In this document: piece after piece, positions 41,932-50,090 of the stretch
Position numbering within the stretch: position 1 is the first letter of the stretch
Layout: every line of letters starts with the position of its first letter
The notes under the pieces: model-generated
What the model was told of the DNA's origin: nothing
Databases searched by the model: none
The model's input: only the letters and a program-made list of their open reading frames with translations
NCBI GenBank assembly: GCA_019637175.1
Contig: JAHBWD010000016.1
Location: 62,001 to 126,000, forward strand
Direction: 5' to 3'
DNA length: 64,000 nt
From: Labilithrix sp.
GTDB lineage: Bacteria > Myxococcota_A > Polyangia > Polyangiales > Polyangiaceae
Made by a program: the position numbers and the translations under genes

Positions 41932-42663
41932 ATGCGTATCCTGCCCGCGATCGATCTGCTCGGCGGCAAGGCCGTGCGCCTGCATCAAGGGCGCTACGAA
42001 GACGCGACGATCTACGACGACGATCCTCCGGCGGTCGCGCGTCGCTTCCGCGCGCGCGTCGACGCGATGCACGTCGTCGATCTCGAGGGCGCGAAGGCCG
42101 GCGCGCCGGTGCAGCGCGAGCTCGTCCGCGCGATCGCCGAGGCGTTCGAAGGCGGCTGGGTGCAGGTGGGCGGCGGCGTTCGCACGCGCGAGGCGCTCGA
42201 GGCCTACCTCGCGCTCGGCGCGAAGCGCGTCATCCTCGGAACGGCGGCGGTCAAGGATCCCGATCTCGTCCGCACGGTCGCGCGCGCGCATCCAGGCGTC
42301 GTCGTGCTCGCGGTCGACGCGAAGAACGGCCTCGTCGCGACCGACGGGTGGACCGAGGTCTCGCGTGTCACCGCGATCGATCTCGTGCGCGCGCTCGAAG
42401 ACGCGCCGATCGGCGCCGTCCTCTACACCGACGTGTCGCGCGACGGCACCGGCGCGGGGCCCAACGTCGAGGCCACCGCGGCGCTCGCCGCGGCCTCGCC
42501 GTTCCCCGTCATCGCGTCGGGCGGCGTCGGCACCGCCGCGCACCTGCGCGCGCTCGCGGCGATCCCCAACGTCGAGAGCGCGGTCGTCGGCCGGGCTCTC
42601 TACGACGGATCGCTCAGCCTCGATGACGCAATATCGGCGGCGGATCAGCCGGGAGAGACGTAG
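41932..42663 (+). CDS. hisA: ProFAR isomerase (HisA)
   Basis: 243 residues, a (beta/alpha)8 barrel with the expected pair of catalytic Asp: PAIDLLGGKAVRLHQG (Asp8) and YTDVSRDGTGAGPN. The two phosphate sites are GGGVRTREA and SGGVGTAAHL. It isomerises ProFAR to PRFAR in histidine synthesis. GGGAGGAG precedes the ATG inside the end of hisH, so the two are coupled. The last 19 bp overlap the tail of the opposite extensin-like gene. Confidence 0.96.
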   Translation: MRILPAIDLLGGKAVRLHQGRYEDATIYDDDPPAVARRFRARVDAMHVVDLEGAKAGAPVQRELVRAIAEAFEGGWVQVGGGVRTREALEAYLALGAKRVILGTAAVKDPDLVRTVARAHPGVVVLAVDAKNGLVATDGWTEVSRVTAIDLVRALEDAPIGAVLYTDVSRDGTGAGPNVEATAALAAASPFPVIASGGVGTAAHLRALAAIPNVESAVVGRALYDGSLSLDDAISAADQPGET

Positions 42664-43292
42664 CGACTGAACGCCCACCGCCCTGCGTCCAGGTGCAGGT
42701 GCGTCGTGTGCGCCGGGTCCGGCGGGCCGATGATCCCGCGAAAGAGATCGTGCCGCGGCCGCGTGCGAGCCAGGAGCAGCGCGAAGAAGCGCTTGGCGTC
42801 GGCCTTGCCGTTCTCGCGCCACGTGTCACCGACGTCGACGCGAAACGCGCGCCGTCGCGAGGCCTCGAGATCGAGACCGCGCGCTTTCGCTCGCGCGAGA
42901 TCGGCCTTGCTCATCGCGGTGAAGCTGAACCCGGCCACGTCGAGCGCGTTGCCGAACGCGTGCTCGCTCATGCGACCGCGCCAGCTCGTTCGACACATGA
43001 AGCCGCCCGCATGGTGGAGCCGCGAGGGCGCGCGGCCATAGACTTCGATCGCGACCTCCTCGACGATCTTCTCGAAGCGCGCGAGGCGCTCGGCGAACGC
43101 GCGATGCACGCTCGCGGGCGCCGCGTACTTCAGGGTCGTGCCGCGGTACGTCACGAGATCTTCGCGCGAGCAGACGGGCTTCTTGCCCTGCTCGGGCCCT
43201 TCGCGATCGAGCGCGTCGAGCGCGTAGTCGGCGCGCGCCGGCGAGGCGCACGCCAGGAGCGCGATCGCGATGAGCCAGACGACGGGACGCAT
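42645..43292 (-). CDS. Extensin-like/M15-type secreted protein
   Basis: 215 residues with a signal peptide (VVWLIAIALLACASPARA). The domain fits the 'extensin-like C-terminal' family, which shares the D-Ala-D-Ala peptidase fold: SEHAFGNALDVAGF supplies the first His/Asp pair and AHTTHLHLDAGRW the second His. Cys pairs (KKPVCSRED, GGFMCRTS) are typical. A peptidoglycan hydrolase or binder in the periplasm is likely. TACATC ends 7 bases before the ATG. Confidence 0.85.
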   Translation of the reverse strand: MRPVVWLIAIALLACASPARADYALDALDREGPEQGKKPVCSREDLVTYRGTTLKYAAPASVHRAFAERLARFEKIVEEVAIEVYGRAPSRLHHAGGFMCRTSWRGRMSEHAFGNALDVAGFSFTAMSKADLARAKARGLDLEASRRRAFRVDVGDTWRENGKADAKRFFALLLARTRPRHDLFRGIIGPPDPAHTTHLHLDAGRWAFSRYVSPG

Positions 43293-43342
43293 CCCGATCG
43301 ATGTAGCGAAGCGCGTCCGGAGAAGCGAGCTCGAGCGTGCCG

Positions 43343-43816
43343 CTACGCGAGAGCCTTCTCGACGGCCTGCTTCACCTCGGCCGACTCCGGCTCCACCGGC
43401 GGCGCGAAGCGCGCGAGGATCTCGCCCTTCTTGCCGACGAGGAACTTGCCGAAGTTCCACTCGATGTCGCCGCCGGTCTCCTTCGTGAGCCAGGCGAAGA
43501 GCGGGTGGATGCCGTCGCCCTTCACGACGACCTTGCCGAACATGTCGAAGGTGACGTCGTACTTCGACTCGCAGAACGCCTTGATCGCCTCGTTCGAGCC
43601 GGGCTCCTGCGCGCCGAACTCGTTGGCGGGGAAGCCGAGGACGCGCAGGCCTCGATCGCGATACGCGCGATGGATCGCCTCGAGGCCCTTGTATTGCGGG
43701 GTGAGCCCGCACTCGGAGGCCACGTTGACCACGAGCAGGACCTGCCCCTCGTAGTCGCGGAGCGACTTGTCGCTCCCGCCGATCGTCTTCGCCGAGAAGT
43801 CGTGCGCGGTCGTCAT
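43343..43816 (-). CDS. Glutathione peroxidase family thiol peroxidase
   Basis: 157 residues, full length for the bacterial form. Peroxidatic Cys in NVASECGLTPQYKGL, then FPANEFGAQEPGS (Gln) and IEWNFGKFLVG (Trp, Asn), which complete the catalytic tetrad. The Cys replaces the selenocysteine of animal enzymes. Such proteins usually take electrons from thioredoxin. GAAAGGAACG precedes the ATG. It begins 13 bp downstream of the ALDH-like gene on the same strand, so it may belong to that operon and detoxify lipid peroxides together with aldehydes. Confidence 0.93.
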   Translation of the reverse strand: MTTAHDFSAKTIGGSDKSLRDYEGQVLLVVNVASECGLTPQYKGLEAIHRAYRDRGLRVLGFPANEFGAQEPGSNEAIKAFCESKYDVTFDMFGKVVVKGDGIHPLFAWLTKETGGDIEWNFGKFLVGKKGEILARFAPPVEPESAEVKQAVEKALA

Positions 43817-43829
43817 CTCGTTCCTTTCA

Positions 43830-44825
43830 CTACAGGCCCACGGGGTGCCAGACCGTCTTCGTCTCGAGGAAGCGCTCGATCCAGCCGAGCCCTTGCGCCT
43901 TGCGATCGTCGACCCAACCCTCGGGATCCATCGGCACGTGCGTCTTCACGCGCTTCACGTTGTCGGCGCCCTCGCTCTCCACGGTCTTGCGCAGATCCGC
44001 GTCGACGATCCACGCGTCGACGCCGATCACCTCGCGGTGCTTGGCCATGTGGCTCGAGAGCTCCTTGGCGTGACCGGTGAGCACGTTGACGACGCCCCCG
44101 GGCATGTCGCTCGTCGCGACGCACTCGCTCCACACGATCGCCGTCCGCGGATCCTTCTCGCTCGCGAGCGCCACGCACGTGTTGCCGCCGGTGATGACCG
44201 GCAACACCGTGGAGACGAGGCCGAGGAGCGACGGCCGATCCGGCGCGACGACGCCGACGACGCCCATCGCCTCGGGGACGCTGAAGTTGAAGTGCGGGCC
44301 GGCGACCGGGTTGTACGACGCGAGGAGCGCGAAGTACTTGTCGGCGAAGCCGGCGTAGAAGACGACGCGATCGATCGTGACGTCGACCTCCGCCGAGGCG
44401 GCTTGCGCCGAGAGCCCGCTGCGCTCGAGCGACTGCGCGAGCTCGGGGCGGCGCGACTCCATCACCTCGGCGAGGCGGTAGAGGATCTGCCCGCGGTTGT
44501 AGGCCGTGCGCTTCTCCCACCCGGCCTGCGCGTTCTTCGCGACGAGCACGGCGTCGCGCACGTCTTTGCGCGAGCCGCGGGGAACGTTCACGGTCTCGGG
44601 ATCCGGATCGGCGGTCTCCGCGCCGCTCTTCACCTGAAAGTAGCGGCCCGACTCGGAGCGCACGAACGCCCCGCCGACGAACATCTTGTACGCCTTGTTG
44701 ACCCGGAGGCGCTCGTTGAGGCGGCTCGCCTCGAAGGGCTTCATGATCGGCGCGTCGCCCGTCTGCGGCAGATCGCTCCCGCGATCGGCGACCTCGGAGG
44801 CCTGTCGGCTCTTCTTCGTTTCCAT
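43830..44825 (-). CDS. Truncated aldehyde-dehydrogenase-like protein without catalytic domain
   Basis: 331 residues. It follows the ALDH N-terminal NAD-binding domain (KMFVGGAFVRSESGRYFQV; VVGVVAPDRPSLLGLVSTVL; PGGVVNVLTGHAKEL) but ends before the region that would hold the ELGGK Glu and the catalytic Cys. The normal tail is replaced by IERFLETKTVWHPVGL. There is no frameshift; the coding is clean and the ATG shares one base with the upstream ALDH stop (TGATG). It is therefore probably a real partner of the full ALDH, like the inactive second domain of ALDH16 proteins, rather than a decayed gene. A structural or regulatory role is inferred. Confidence 0.8.
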   Translation of the reverse strand: METKKSRQASEVADRGSDLPQTGDAPIMKPFEASRLNERLRVNKAYKMFVGGAFVRSESGRYFQVKSGAETADPDPETVNVPRGSRKDVRDAVLVAKNAQAGWEKRTAYNRGQILYRLAEVMESRRPELAQSLERSGLSAQAASAEVDVTIDRVVFYAGFADKYFALLASYNPVAGPHFNFSVPEAMGVVGVVAPDRPSLLGLVSTVLPVITGGNTCVALASEKDPRTAIVWSECVATSDMPGGVVNVLTGHAKELSSHMAKHREVIGVDAWIVDADLRKTVESEGADNVKRVKTHVPMDPEGWVDDRKAQGLGWIERFLETKTVWHPVGL

Positions 44826-46336
44826 CACTCCACCTCGACGTAGGCCGAGAGACCCTGGCGGCCGCCCTCGCGGCCGAAGCCGCTCTCCTTGTAGCCGCCG
44901 AACGGCGAGCTCGGGTCGAACTTGTTGTACGTGTTGCCCCAGATGACGCCCGCCTTCAGCTTGGTCGCCATGTAGAAGATCTTCGCGCCCTTGTCCGTCC
45001 AGATGCCGGCGGAGAGGCCGTACATCGTGTTGTTCGCCTTCTCGATCGCCTCGTCGGGCGTGCGGAAGGTCATGATGGTGAGCACCGGCCCGAAGATCTC
45101 TTCGCGGGCGATGCGGCTCGACATGCTCGCGCCGGTGAAGAACGTGGGCGCGAACCAGAAGCCCTTGTCGGGGATGCGGCAGGGCGCGCTGAAGCGCTCG
45201 GCGCCCTCCTTCTCGCCGGCGTCGACGAGCTCTCTGATGCGCTGGAGCTGCGCCTTCGAGTTGATCGCGCCGACGTCGGTGTTCTTGTCGAGCGGATCGC
45301 CGAGGCGAAGCGTGTGCATGCGGTCGCGGAGCTTCTTCACCACGATGTCGTGCACGCTCTCTTCGACGAGGAGGCGTGAGCCCGCGCAGCAGACGTGGCC
45401 CTGGTTGAAGTAGATGCCGTTGACGATCCCCTCGACCGCTTGATCGAGCGGCGCGTCGGCGAAGACGACGTTGGCGGCCTTGCCGCCGAGCTCGAGCGTG
45501 AGCCGCTTGGTCGATCCGGCGATCGCGCGCTGGATGCGCTTGCCGACGTCGGTCGATCCGGTGAAGGCGACCTTGTTCACGTCGGGGTGGTTCGCGAGCG
45601 CGGCGCCTGTCTCCCCCGCGCCGGTCACGATGTTGACGACGCCGGGCGGCAGCTCGGCCTCTTCGATGATCTTCGCGAGCAAGAGCGCCGTCAGCGGCGT
45701 CGTCTCCGCGGGCTTGAGCACCACCGTGTTGCCGCACGCGATCGCCGGCGCGATCTTCCACGCCGCCATGAGCAGCGGGAAGTTCCACGGGATGATCTGC
45801 CCGGCGACGCCGAGCGGACGCACGCGGCGGCCCTGGAACGCGTAGTCGAGCTTGTCGGCCCAGCCCGCGTGATAGAAGAAGTGCGCCGCCGCGAGCGGGA
45901 CGTCGACGTCGCGCGACTCCTTGATCGGCTTGCCGCCGTCCATCGACTCGACGATCGCGAGCTCGCGCGCCTTCTCCTGGATGGCGCGCGCGATGCGGAA
46001 GATGTACTTCGCGCGATCGGCGCCGCGGAGCTTCGACCAGTACTTGTCGTAGGCCTCGCGCGCGGCCTTCACCGCGTCGTCGACGTCTTGCGCGTTGGCC
46101 TCGGCGACCTCGGCGAGCGTCTGCTCGGTGCTCGGGCTCACCGTGGGGAAGAACTTGCCGCTGCGCGGCGTGACCCACCGGCCGCCGACGAAGAGCCCGT
46201 ACTTCGGATCGATGCGGACGTGATCGGGCGACTCGGGGGCGGGCGCGTACTCCCAGGCCTGGCCGAACTCGAGGGCAGCGGCGGAAGGCTTCCGATCGAC
46301 TTCGGTGCTGCCTGGTTTGGTCAACGTGTGCGACAT
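44825..46336 (-). CDS. Aldehyde dehydrogenase (NAD(P)+)
   Basis: 503 residues, complete. Markers in order: PWNFPLLMAAWKIAPAIACG, FTGSTDVGKRIQ (nucleotide loop), LELGGKAANVVF (catalytic Glu), NQGHVCCAGSRL (catalytic Cys) and EEIFGPVLTIMTF. It oxidises an aldehyde to the acid; the substrate cannot be read from sequence. The ~45-residue N-terminal extension (TLTKPGSTEVDRKPSAAALE) is polar. GAGAGGG precedes the ATG. It is coupled to the truncated partner and divergent from a Ser/Thr kinase. Confidence 0.94.
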   Translation of the reverse strand: MSHTLTKPGSTEVDRKPSAAALEFGQAWEYAPAPESPDHVRIDPKYGLFVGGRWVTPRSGKFFPTVSPSTEQTLAEVAEANAQDVDDAVKAAREAYDKYWSKLRGADRAKYIFRIARAIQEKARELAIVESMDGGKPIKESRDVDVPLAAAHFFYHAGWADKLDYAFQGRRVRPLGVAGQIIPWNFPLLMAAWKIAPAIACGNTVVLKPAETTPLTALLLAKIIEEAELPPGVVNIVTGAGETGAALANHPDVNKVAFTGSTDVGKRIQRAIAGSTKRLTLELGGKAANVVFADAPLDQAVEGIVNGIYFNQGHVCCAGSRLLVEESVHDIVVKKLRDRMHTLRLGDPLDKNTDVGAINSKAQLQRIRELVDAGEKEGAERFSAPCRIPDKGFWFAPTFFTGASMSSRIAREEIFGPVLTIMTFRTPDEAIEKANNTMYGLSAGIWTDKGAKIFYMATKLKAGVIWGNTYNKFDPSSPFGGYKESGFGREGGRQGLSAYVEVE

Positions 46337-46401
46337 CAGTGGCCCTCTCGCGATGAAGGAAGGAGATGGTAGACCGAAGGGCGCGGTTTCGCGACCGTCG
46401 A

Positions 46402-46421
46402 TCGACTATCCTCGACTATCC
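46402..46421. repeat. Tandem 10-mer in a promoter region
   Basis: TCGACTATCC occurs twice back to back just before the kinase ATG at 46432, within the 95-bp divergent region. Each copy carries TATCC; the second forms TATCCT, ending 9 bases before the ATG. It may be an operator or a duplicated -10. Confidence 0.5.
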
Positions 46422-46431
46422 TTCCAGGCGC

Positions 46432-48051
46432 ATGAGCGGGCTCGCCCCCGGCCAGCGCTTCGGCGCCTACGTCATCGAGGCCCGCGCCGGCGAGGGCGGG
46501 ATGGGCACGGTCTACCGCGCGCGCGACACGAGCCTCGGCCGGCTGGTCGCGCTGAAGGTCATCCGGACGGGAGGCGAAGACGGCCCTGCCGCCGACGTCG
46601 TCGCGCGCTTCCTCCGCGAGGCGCGGGTCGGCGCGTCGCTCTCGCACCCCAACATCGTCGTCGTCTACGAGGCGAGCGCGATCGGCGAGTGCCCGTACCT
46701 CGCGATGGAGTGGATCGACGGGACGTCGCTCGCGCACCACATGGTGAAGGGCACCCTGCCCTCCACGCAGCGCATCGACGTCCTCGAGACCGTCGCCGAC
46801 GCCCTCTCGCACGCCCACGGGCGAGGCGTCATCCACCGCGACGTCAAGCCGACGAACGTGATGATCGACGCGGCCGGCGGGCGCGCGCGCCTGGTCGACT
46901 TCGGGATCGCGAAGCCGACGACGATCACCGCGTCGCCCGCGACGATGATGCTCCCGACGCACGCGCGTCAGGTGCTCGGCACGCCGGCGTACATGGCGCC
47001 GGAGCAGATGCTGTCGCCGAGCGTCGACGCGCGCGCGGATCAGTATTCGTGGGGCGTCATGGCCTACGAGGTGCTCGCCGGGCGACACCCGGCAGACACG
47101 GTGCCGCCGGGAGGGTCTGCGTTTCCCGTCGCGAAGCCGCAGCCGCTCGGCTGGGTGAAGCCCGAGGTGCCCGACGCGATCGCCGCGGTCGTGCATCGGG
47201 CGATGAGCTACGAGCCGGGCGCGCGCTTCACCGGGATGGCGGAGCTGCTCTTCGCGCTGCGCGCCGCGCGACGCGGCGCCGGGCCCGACGCGTCGTACCC
47301 GCCGGGCGCGTTCGGATCGGCGCCGACCGTTTCGCATACGCAGGGCACGATCGGATCCACGAGCACGATAGGCGCGATCGGCGTTCCTCCGACGCTCGAC
47401 ACGCGGTCGTCGCATCCGAGCGCCGTCCCGCAGGCGGCCGTCTTCGCGACGACGCCGATGCACCCTTCGCTCGGGCCCGGGCCCATGGCGATCGCGCCGC
47501 CGTCGAGGGGCGTCCCGGTGATCGCGCTCGTCGCGATCCTCGCCTTCCTCTTCCTCGGCGGAGGCATCGCCGTCGCCGCCGTCGTCCTCACGCAGACGTC
47601 CGGCGCCGGCGGCAGCCCCGGCGCCTCGCCGATCTCCGTGCCCATCAGCCTCGGGCCGAAGAAGGCGTTCATCGAGTCGGGCATGAGCGATCTGAAGTTC
47701 GCCGCCGGCGGCGATCCCAACAAAGCGAAGGCGGATCTCGAAGCGAAGCTGACGCCCTGCTACGCGTCACCCACCGTGACGAAGGAGAAGTCCTTCCGCG
47801 CGACGGTGCACGTCGCGAACGACGGCAAGGTCACGAAGATCGAGGAGCTCAACGTCTGCCAGGAGCAGCACCCGTCGTTCTACCTCTGCACCGAGCGCGC
47901 GGATCTGAAGAAGCCCAAGCGCGGCTTCCCTGTCGTAGCCGACGACGTGTTCGCGTGCATGGAGAAGGCGCTCCTCTCGACGAGGTTCCCCAAGCTCGTG
48001 CCCGACGGCGAGCCGACCCAAGACGCGGATCTGCACATCGAGCTGCGCTGA
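46432..48051 (+). CDS. Ser/Thr protein kinase with C-terminal extracytoplasmic domain
   Basis: 539 residues from the ATG at 46432. Kinase domain ~10-270 is complete: AGEGGMGTVY, ALKVI, HRDVKPTNVM, DFG and MAPEQ. A Gly/Ser/Thr/Pro linker leads to a membrane helix (~362-388, VIALVAILAFLFLGGGIAVA). The outer domain of ~125 residues has three or four Cys and the pattern of AgmX/TonB-C-like modules (FRATVHVANDGKVTKIEEL; CMEKALLSTRFPKLVPDG), which are common in myxobacterial envelope proteins. It likely senses or touches the periplasm. Confidence 0.92.
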   Translation: MSGLAPGQRFGAYVIEARAGEGGMGTVYRARDTSLGRLVALKVIRTGGEDGPAADVVARFLREARVGASLSHPNIVVVYEASAIGECPYLAMEWIDGTSLAHHMVKGTLPSTQRIDVLETVADALSHAHGRGVIHRDVKPTNVMIDAAGGRARLVDFGIAKPTTITASPATMMLPTHARQVLGTPAYMAPEQMLSPSVDARADQYSWGVMAYEVLAGRHPADTVPPGGSAFPVAKPQPLGWVKPEVPDAIAAVVHRAMSYEPGARFTGMAELLFALRAARRGAGPDASYPPGAFGSAPTVSHTQGTIGSTSTIGAIGVPPTLDTRSSHPSAVPQAAVFATTPMHPSLGPGPMAIAPPSRGVPVIALVAILAFLFLGGGIAVAAVVLTQTSGAGGSPGASPISVPISLGPKKAFIESGMSDLKFAAGGDPNKAKADLEAKLTPCYASPTVTKEKSFRATVHVANDGKVTKIEELNVCQEQHPSFYLCTERADLKKPKRGFPVVADDVFACMEKALLSTRFPKLVPDGEPTQDADLHIELR

Positions 48052-48070
48052 AATCGCCGACCGCGACGCG

Positions 48071-49054
48071 TCAGTCTTTCGAGAAGTCGTCGGCCGCCTG
48101 GTAGTTGCCGGTGCGCTCCTTCTCGAGCTGCATCAACACGTCGTTGAGCAGCGCGCTCGCGCCGAAGCGGAACAGATCCGGATCGAGCCACGCGTCGCCG
48201 AGCGTCTCCTTGACGAGCACGAGGTATTGGAGCGCCTGCTTCGCGGTGCGCACGCCGCCGGCGGGCTTCATCCCGATGCGCCGGCCGGTCGCGTAGTAGT
48301 GATCGCGGATCGCCTCGAGCATCAAGAGCGTCACCGGCGGCGTGGCCGCGGGTTGGATCTTGCCCGTCGACGTCTTGATGAAGTCGCCGCCGGCCGCGAT
48401 CGCGAGCTCGCTCGCCTTGCGGACCATGTCGTAGCTGCCGAGCTCGCCCGTCTCGAGGATCACCTTGAGGTGGGCGCTGCCGCACGCCTCCTTCGTGGCG
48501 GCGATCTCGTCGAACACCTTCGCGTAGTCGCCGACGAGCATCGCGCCACGATCGATGACCATGTCGATCTCGTCGGCGCCGAACTCGACCGCGCGCCGCG
48601 TGTCGTCGAGCTTCACCGCGAGGGGCGACTGCCCGCTCGGGAACGCGGTCGCCACGCTCGCGACCTTCACCGGCGATCCCTGGAGGATCTCCTTCGCCGT
48701 CGTGACGTGGTTCGGGTACACGCACACGGCGCCGCACGGGCCGATCGAGGGATCGCTCTCGAGCGGGCGGAGCGCCTTGTGGCACATCTGGCGGACCTTG
48801 CCCGCGGTGTCTTTGCCCTCGAGCGTCGTCAGATCCATCATCGTGACGGAGAGCTTCAGGCCGGCGACCTTCGCCGCCTTCTTGATCGATCGCTTGGCGA
48901 GCGAGGCCGCGCGCTCCTCGAGCGCGACGGCGTCGACCGGAGGCGGCTCGAAGAGGGCGTACATCGATCCGCCCGCGCGCGCGCCCGAGGCGCCCGCGCG
49001 AAAGATCGCCGCGCCGTTGCCGTTTCCGTTCCCGCTCTTGTCGTGCGTGCTCAC
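48071..49054 (-). CDS. deoC: Deoxyribose-phosphate aldolase (DeoC family)
   Basis: 327 residues from a GTG, with a Gly/Asn-rich extension of ~55 residues before the barrel. The DeoC signature is clear: VCVYPNHV, VKVASVATAFPSG, DEIDMVID, the Schiff-base Lys in DFIKTSTGK and the second Lys in IGMKPAGGVRT. It splits 2-deoxyribose-5-phosphate into glyceraldehyde-3-phosphate and acetaldehyde. Acetaldehyde could in principle feed the nearby ALDH; this is speculation. TAGCCT ends 7 bases before the start. Confidence 0.92.
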   Translation of the reverse strand: MSTHDKSGNGNGNGAAIFRAGASGARAGGSMYALFEPPPVDAVALEERAASLAKRSIKKAAKVAGLKLSVTMMDLTTLEGKDTAGKVRQMCHKALRPLESDPSIGPCGAVCVYPNHVTTAKEILQGSPVKVASVATAFPSGQSPLAVKLDDTRRAVEFGADEIDMVIDRGAMLVGDYAKVFDEIAATKEACGSAHLKVILETGELGSYDMVRKASELAIAAGGDFIKTSTGKIQPAATPPVTLLMLEAIRDHYYATGRRIGMKPAGGVRTAKQALQYLVLVKETLGDAWLDPDLFRFGASALLNDVLMQLEKERTGNYQAADDFSKD

Positions 49055-49061
49055 GGACGGC

Positions 49062-49067
49062 AGGCTA
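49062..49067 (-). promoter_or_regulatory. Candidate -10 (TAGCCT) of deoC
   Basis: Leftward TAGCCT ends 7 bases before the GTG at 49054; no Shine-Dalgarno. Confidence 0.35.
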
Positions 49068-49075
49068 TCACGCCG

Positions 49076-49597
49076 TCACTTCCACTTCACGCTGCAGCCG
49101 ATCGCGGTCGTCTCGCTCACCGGGGGCGCTTTTCCCTGGAGGAGCGCGTCGAGCGCGTCGCGGAGGTCGTGGGAGCCGACCTGGGCGGCGTCGCGGTGGT
49201 TGTCGTCGATGCGGCCGTGGTAGCGGAGCTTGCGCGCCTCGTCGAACACGAAGACCTCGGGCGTGAAGCGCGCGCCGAGCGCGCGGACGAACGTCTGCGC
49301 GTCGTCGCGCAGGTACGGAAACGGAAAGCCGCGCTCGCGGGCGCGCGCCTTCATCGGCTCCATGCCGTCGTCGGGGTAGCGGCTCGCGTCGTTCGCGTTG
49401 ACCGCGACGAAGTCGACGCCGCGCGCGCCGTATTCGCTCGCGATCGCGACCATGCGCGCCTCGTACGCGACCACGTACGGGCAGTGATTGCATGAGACGA
49501 TCACGACGAGCACCTTCGACGTGAACGACGCGAGCGCGTGGCTCTGGCCGTCGGTGCCGGGGAGATCGAAGACCGGACAGGGTGCGCTGAGCTCCAT
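49076..49597 (-). CDS. Thioredoxin-fold peroxiredoxin-like protein
   Basis: 173 residues, no signal peptide. AhpC/TSA-like start APCPVFDLPGTDGQSHALAS, then VVIVSCNHCPYVVAYEARM with a CNHC redox pair, and the cis-Pro in ARFTPEVFVFD. This subfamily (CNHCP) is widespread and annotated only as thioredoxin family protein or redoxin. It probably works as a cytoplasmic thiol oxidoreductase. A last Cys in IGCSVKWK is conserved in such proteins. It lies upstream of deoC on the same strand, 21 bp apart. Confidence 0.85.
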   Translation of the reverse strand: MELSAPCPVFDLPGTDGQSHALASFTSKVLVVIVSCNHCPYVVAYEARMVAIASEYGARGVDFVAVNANDASRYPDDGMEPMKARARERGFPFPYLRDDAQTFVRALGARFTPEVFVFDEARKLRYHGRIDDNHRDAAQVGSHDLRDALDALLQGKAPPVSETTAIGCSVKWK

Positions 49598-49636
49598 GGT
49601 GCGGAAACGCTAGTGCGCAACCCCGATCGATGGAAG

Positions 49637-49642
49637 TAGGTT
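49637..49642 (+). promoter_or_regulatory. Candidate -10 (TAGGTT) for a leaderless start
   Basis: TAGGTT ends 6 bases before the GTG at 49649; only CACGGC lies between. Confidence 0.4.
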
Positions 49643-49648
49643 CACGGC

Positions 49649-50077
49649 GTGGAACTGAACCTCGCCGCCAAGATCTGCGTCACTGCGTCAGGGATCTACC
49701 TGCTCGCCGGGATGCTCATCGGGATCCTCAAGTACCAGCGCACCATGACGAGCCCGGAGCATCGCGCGCCCGTCTACGTCGACATCGCCCACCGGGCGGC
49801 GTTCATGTACAGCTTCGCCGCGCTCGTCGTCGGCGTGCTCTCGCTCTTCAGCCCGTGGCCGCCCGCCGTGCAGCTCGGCGCCGCAGGCGTCGTGCTCCTC
49901 TACTTCACGCTGACGATCCTCGGCTACCTGCGCCACGGCCTGCGCGACGACACCGACAACATCTTCGCCGAGCGCAACGCGACGACGACGTGGTTCATGT
50001 ACACGCTCATCGCCGCGGAGATCGGCGGGCTCGCGATCGTCTTGTGGGGCTTCGTCTCGACGCAGCTCCTTCGCTGA
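49649..50077 (+). CDS. Four-helix membrane protein of unknown function
   Basis: 142 residues from a GTG with four hydrophobic segments (ICVTASGIYLLAGMLIGIL, AAFMYSFAALVVGVLSLFS, VQLGAAGVVLLYFTLTILGY, FMYTLIAAEIGGLAIVLWG) joined by short charged loops (KYQRTMTSPEHRAPVYVDIA). No motif identifies a transport or enzymatic role. It is convergent with the outer-membrane-type protein gene and alone on its strand. Confidence 0.65.
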   Translation: MELNLAAKICVTASGIYLLAGMLIGILKYQRTMTSPEHRAPVYVDIAHRAAFMYSFAALVVGVLSLFSPWPPAVQLGAAGVVLLYFTLTILGYLRHGLRDDTDNIFAERNATTTWFMYTLIAAEIGGLAIVLWGFVSTQLLR

Positions 50078-50090
50078 TCGAGGCGCCGCC

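Noticed and set aside
44825..46178. Long frame joining the two aldehyde dehydrogenase genes
   Set aside because: The frame of the short ALDH-like gene stays open upstream only as an out-of-phase reading of the complete ALDH; the real start is the overlapping ATG at 44825.
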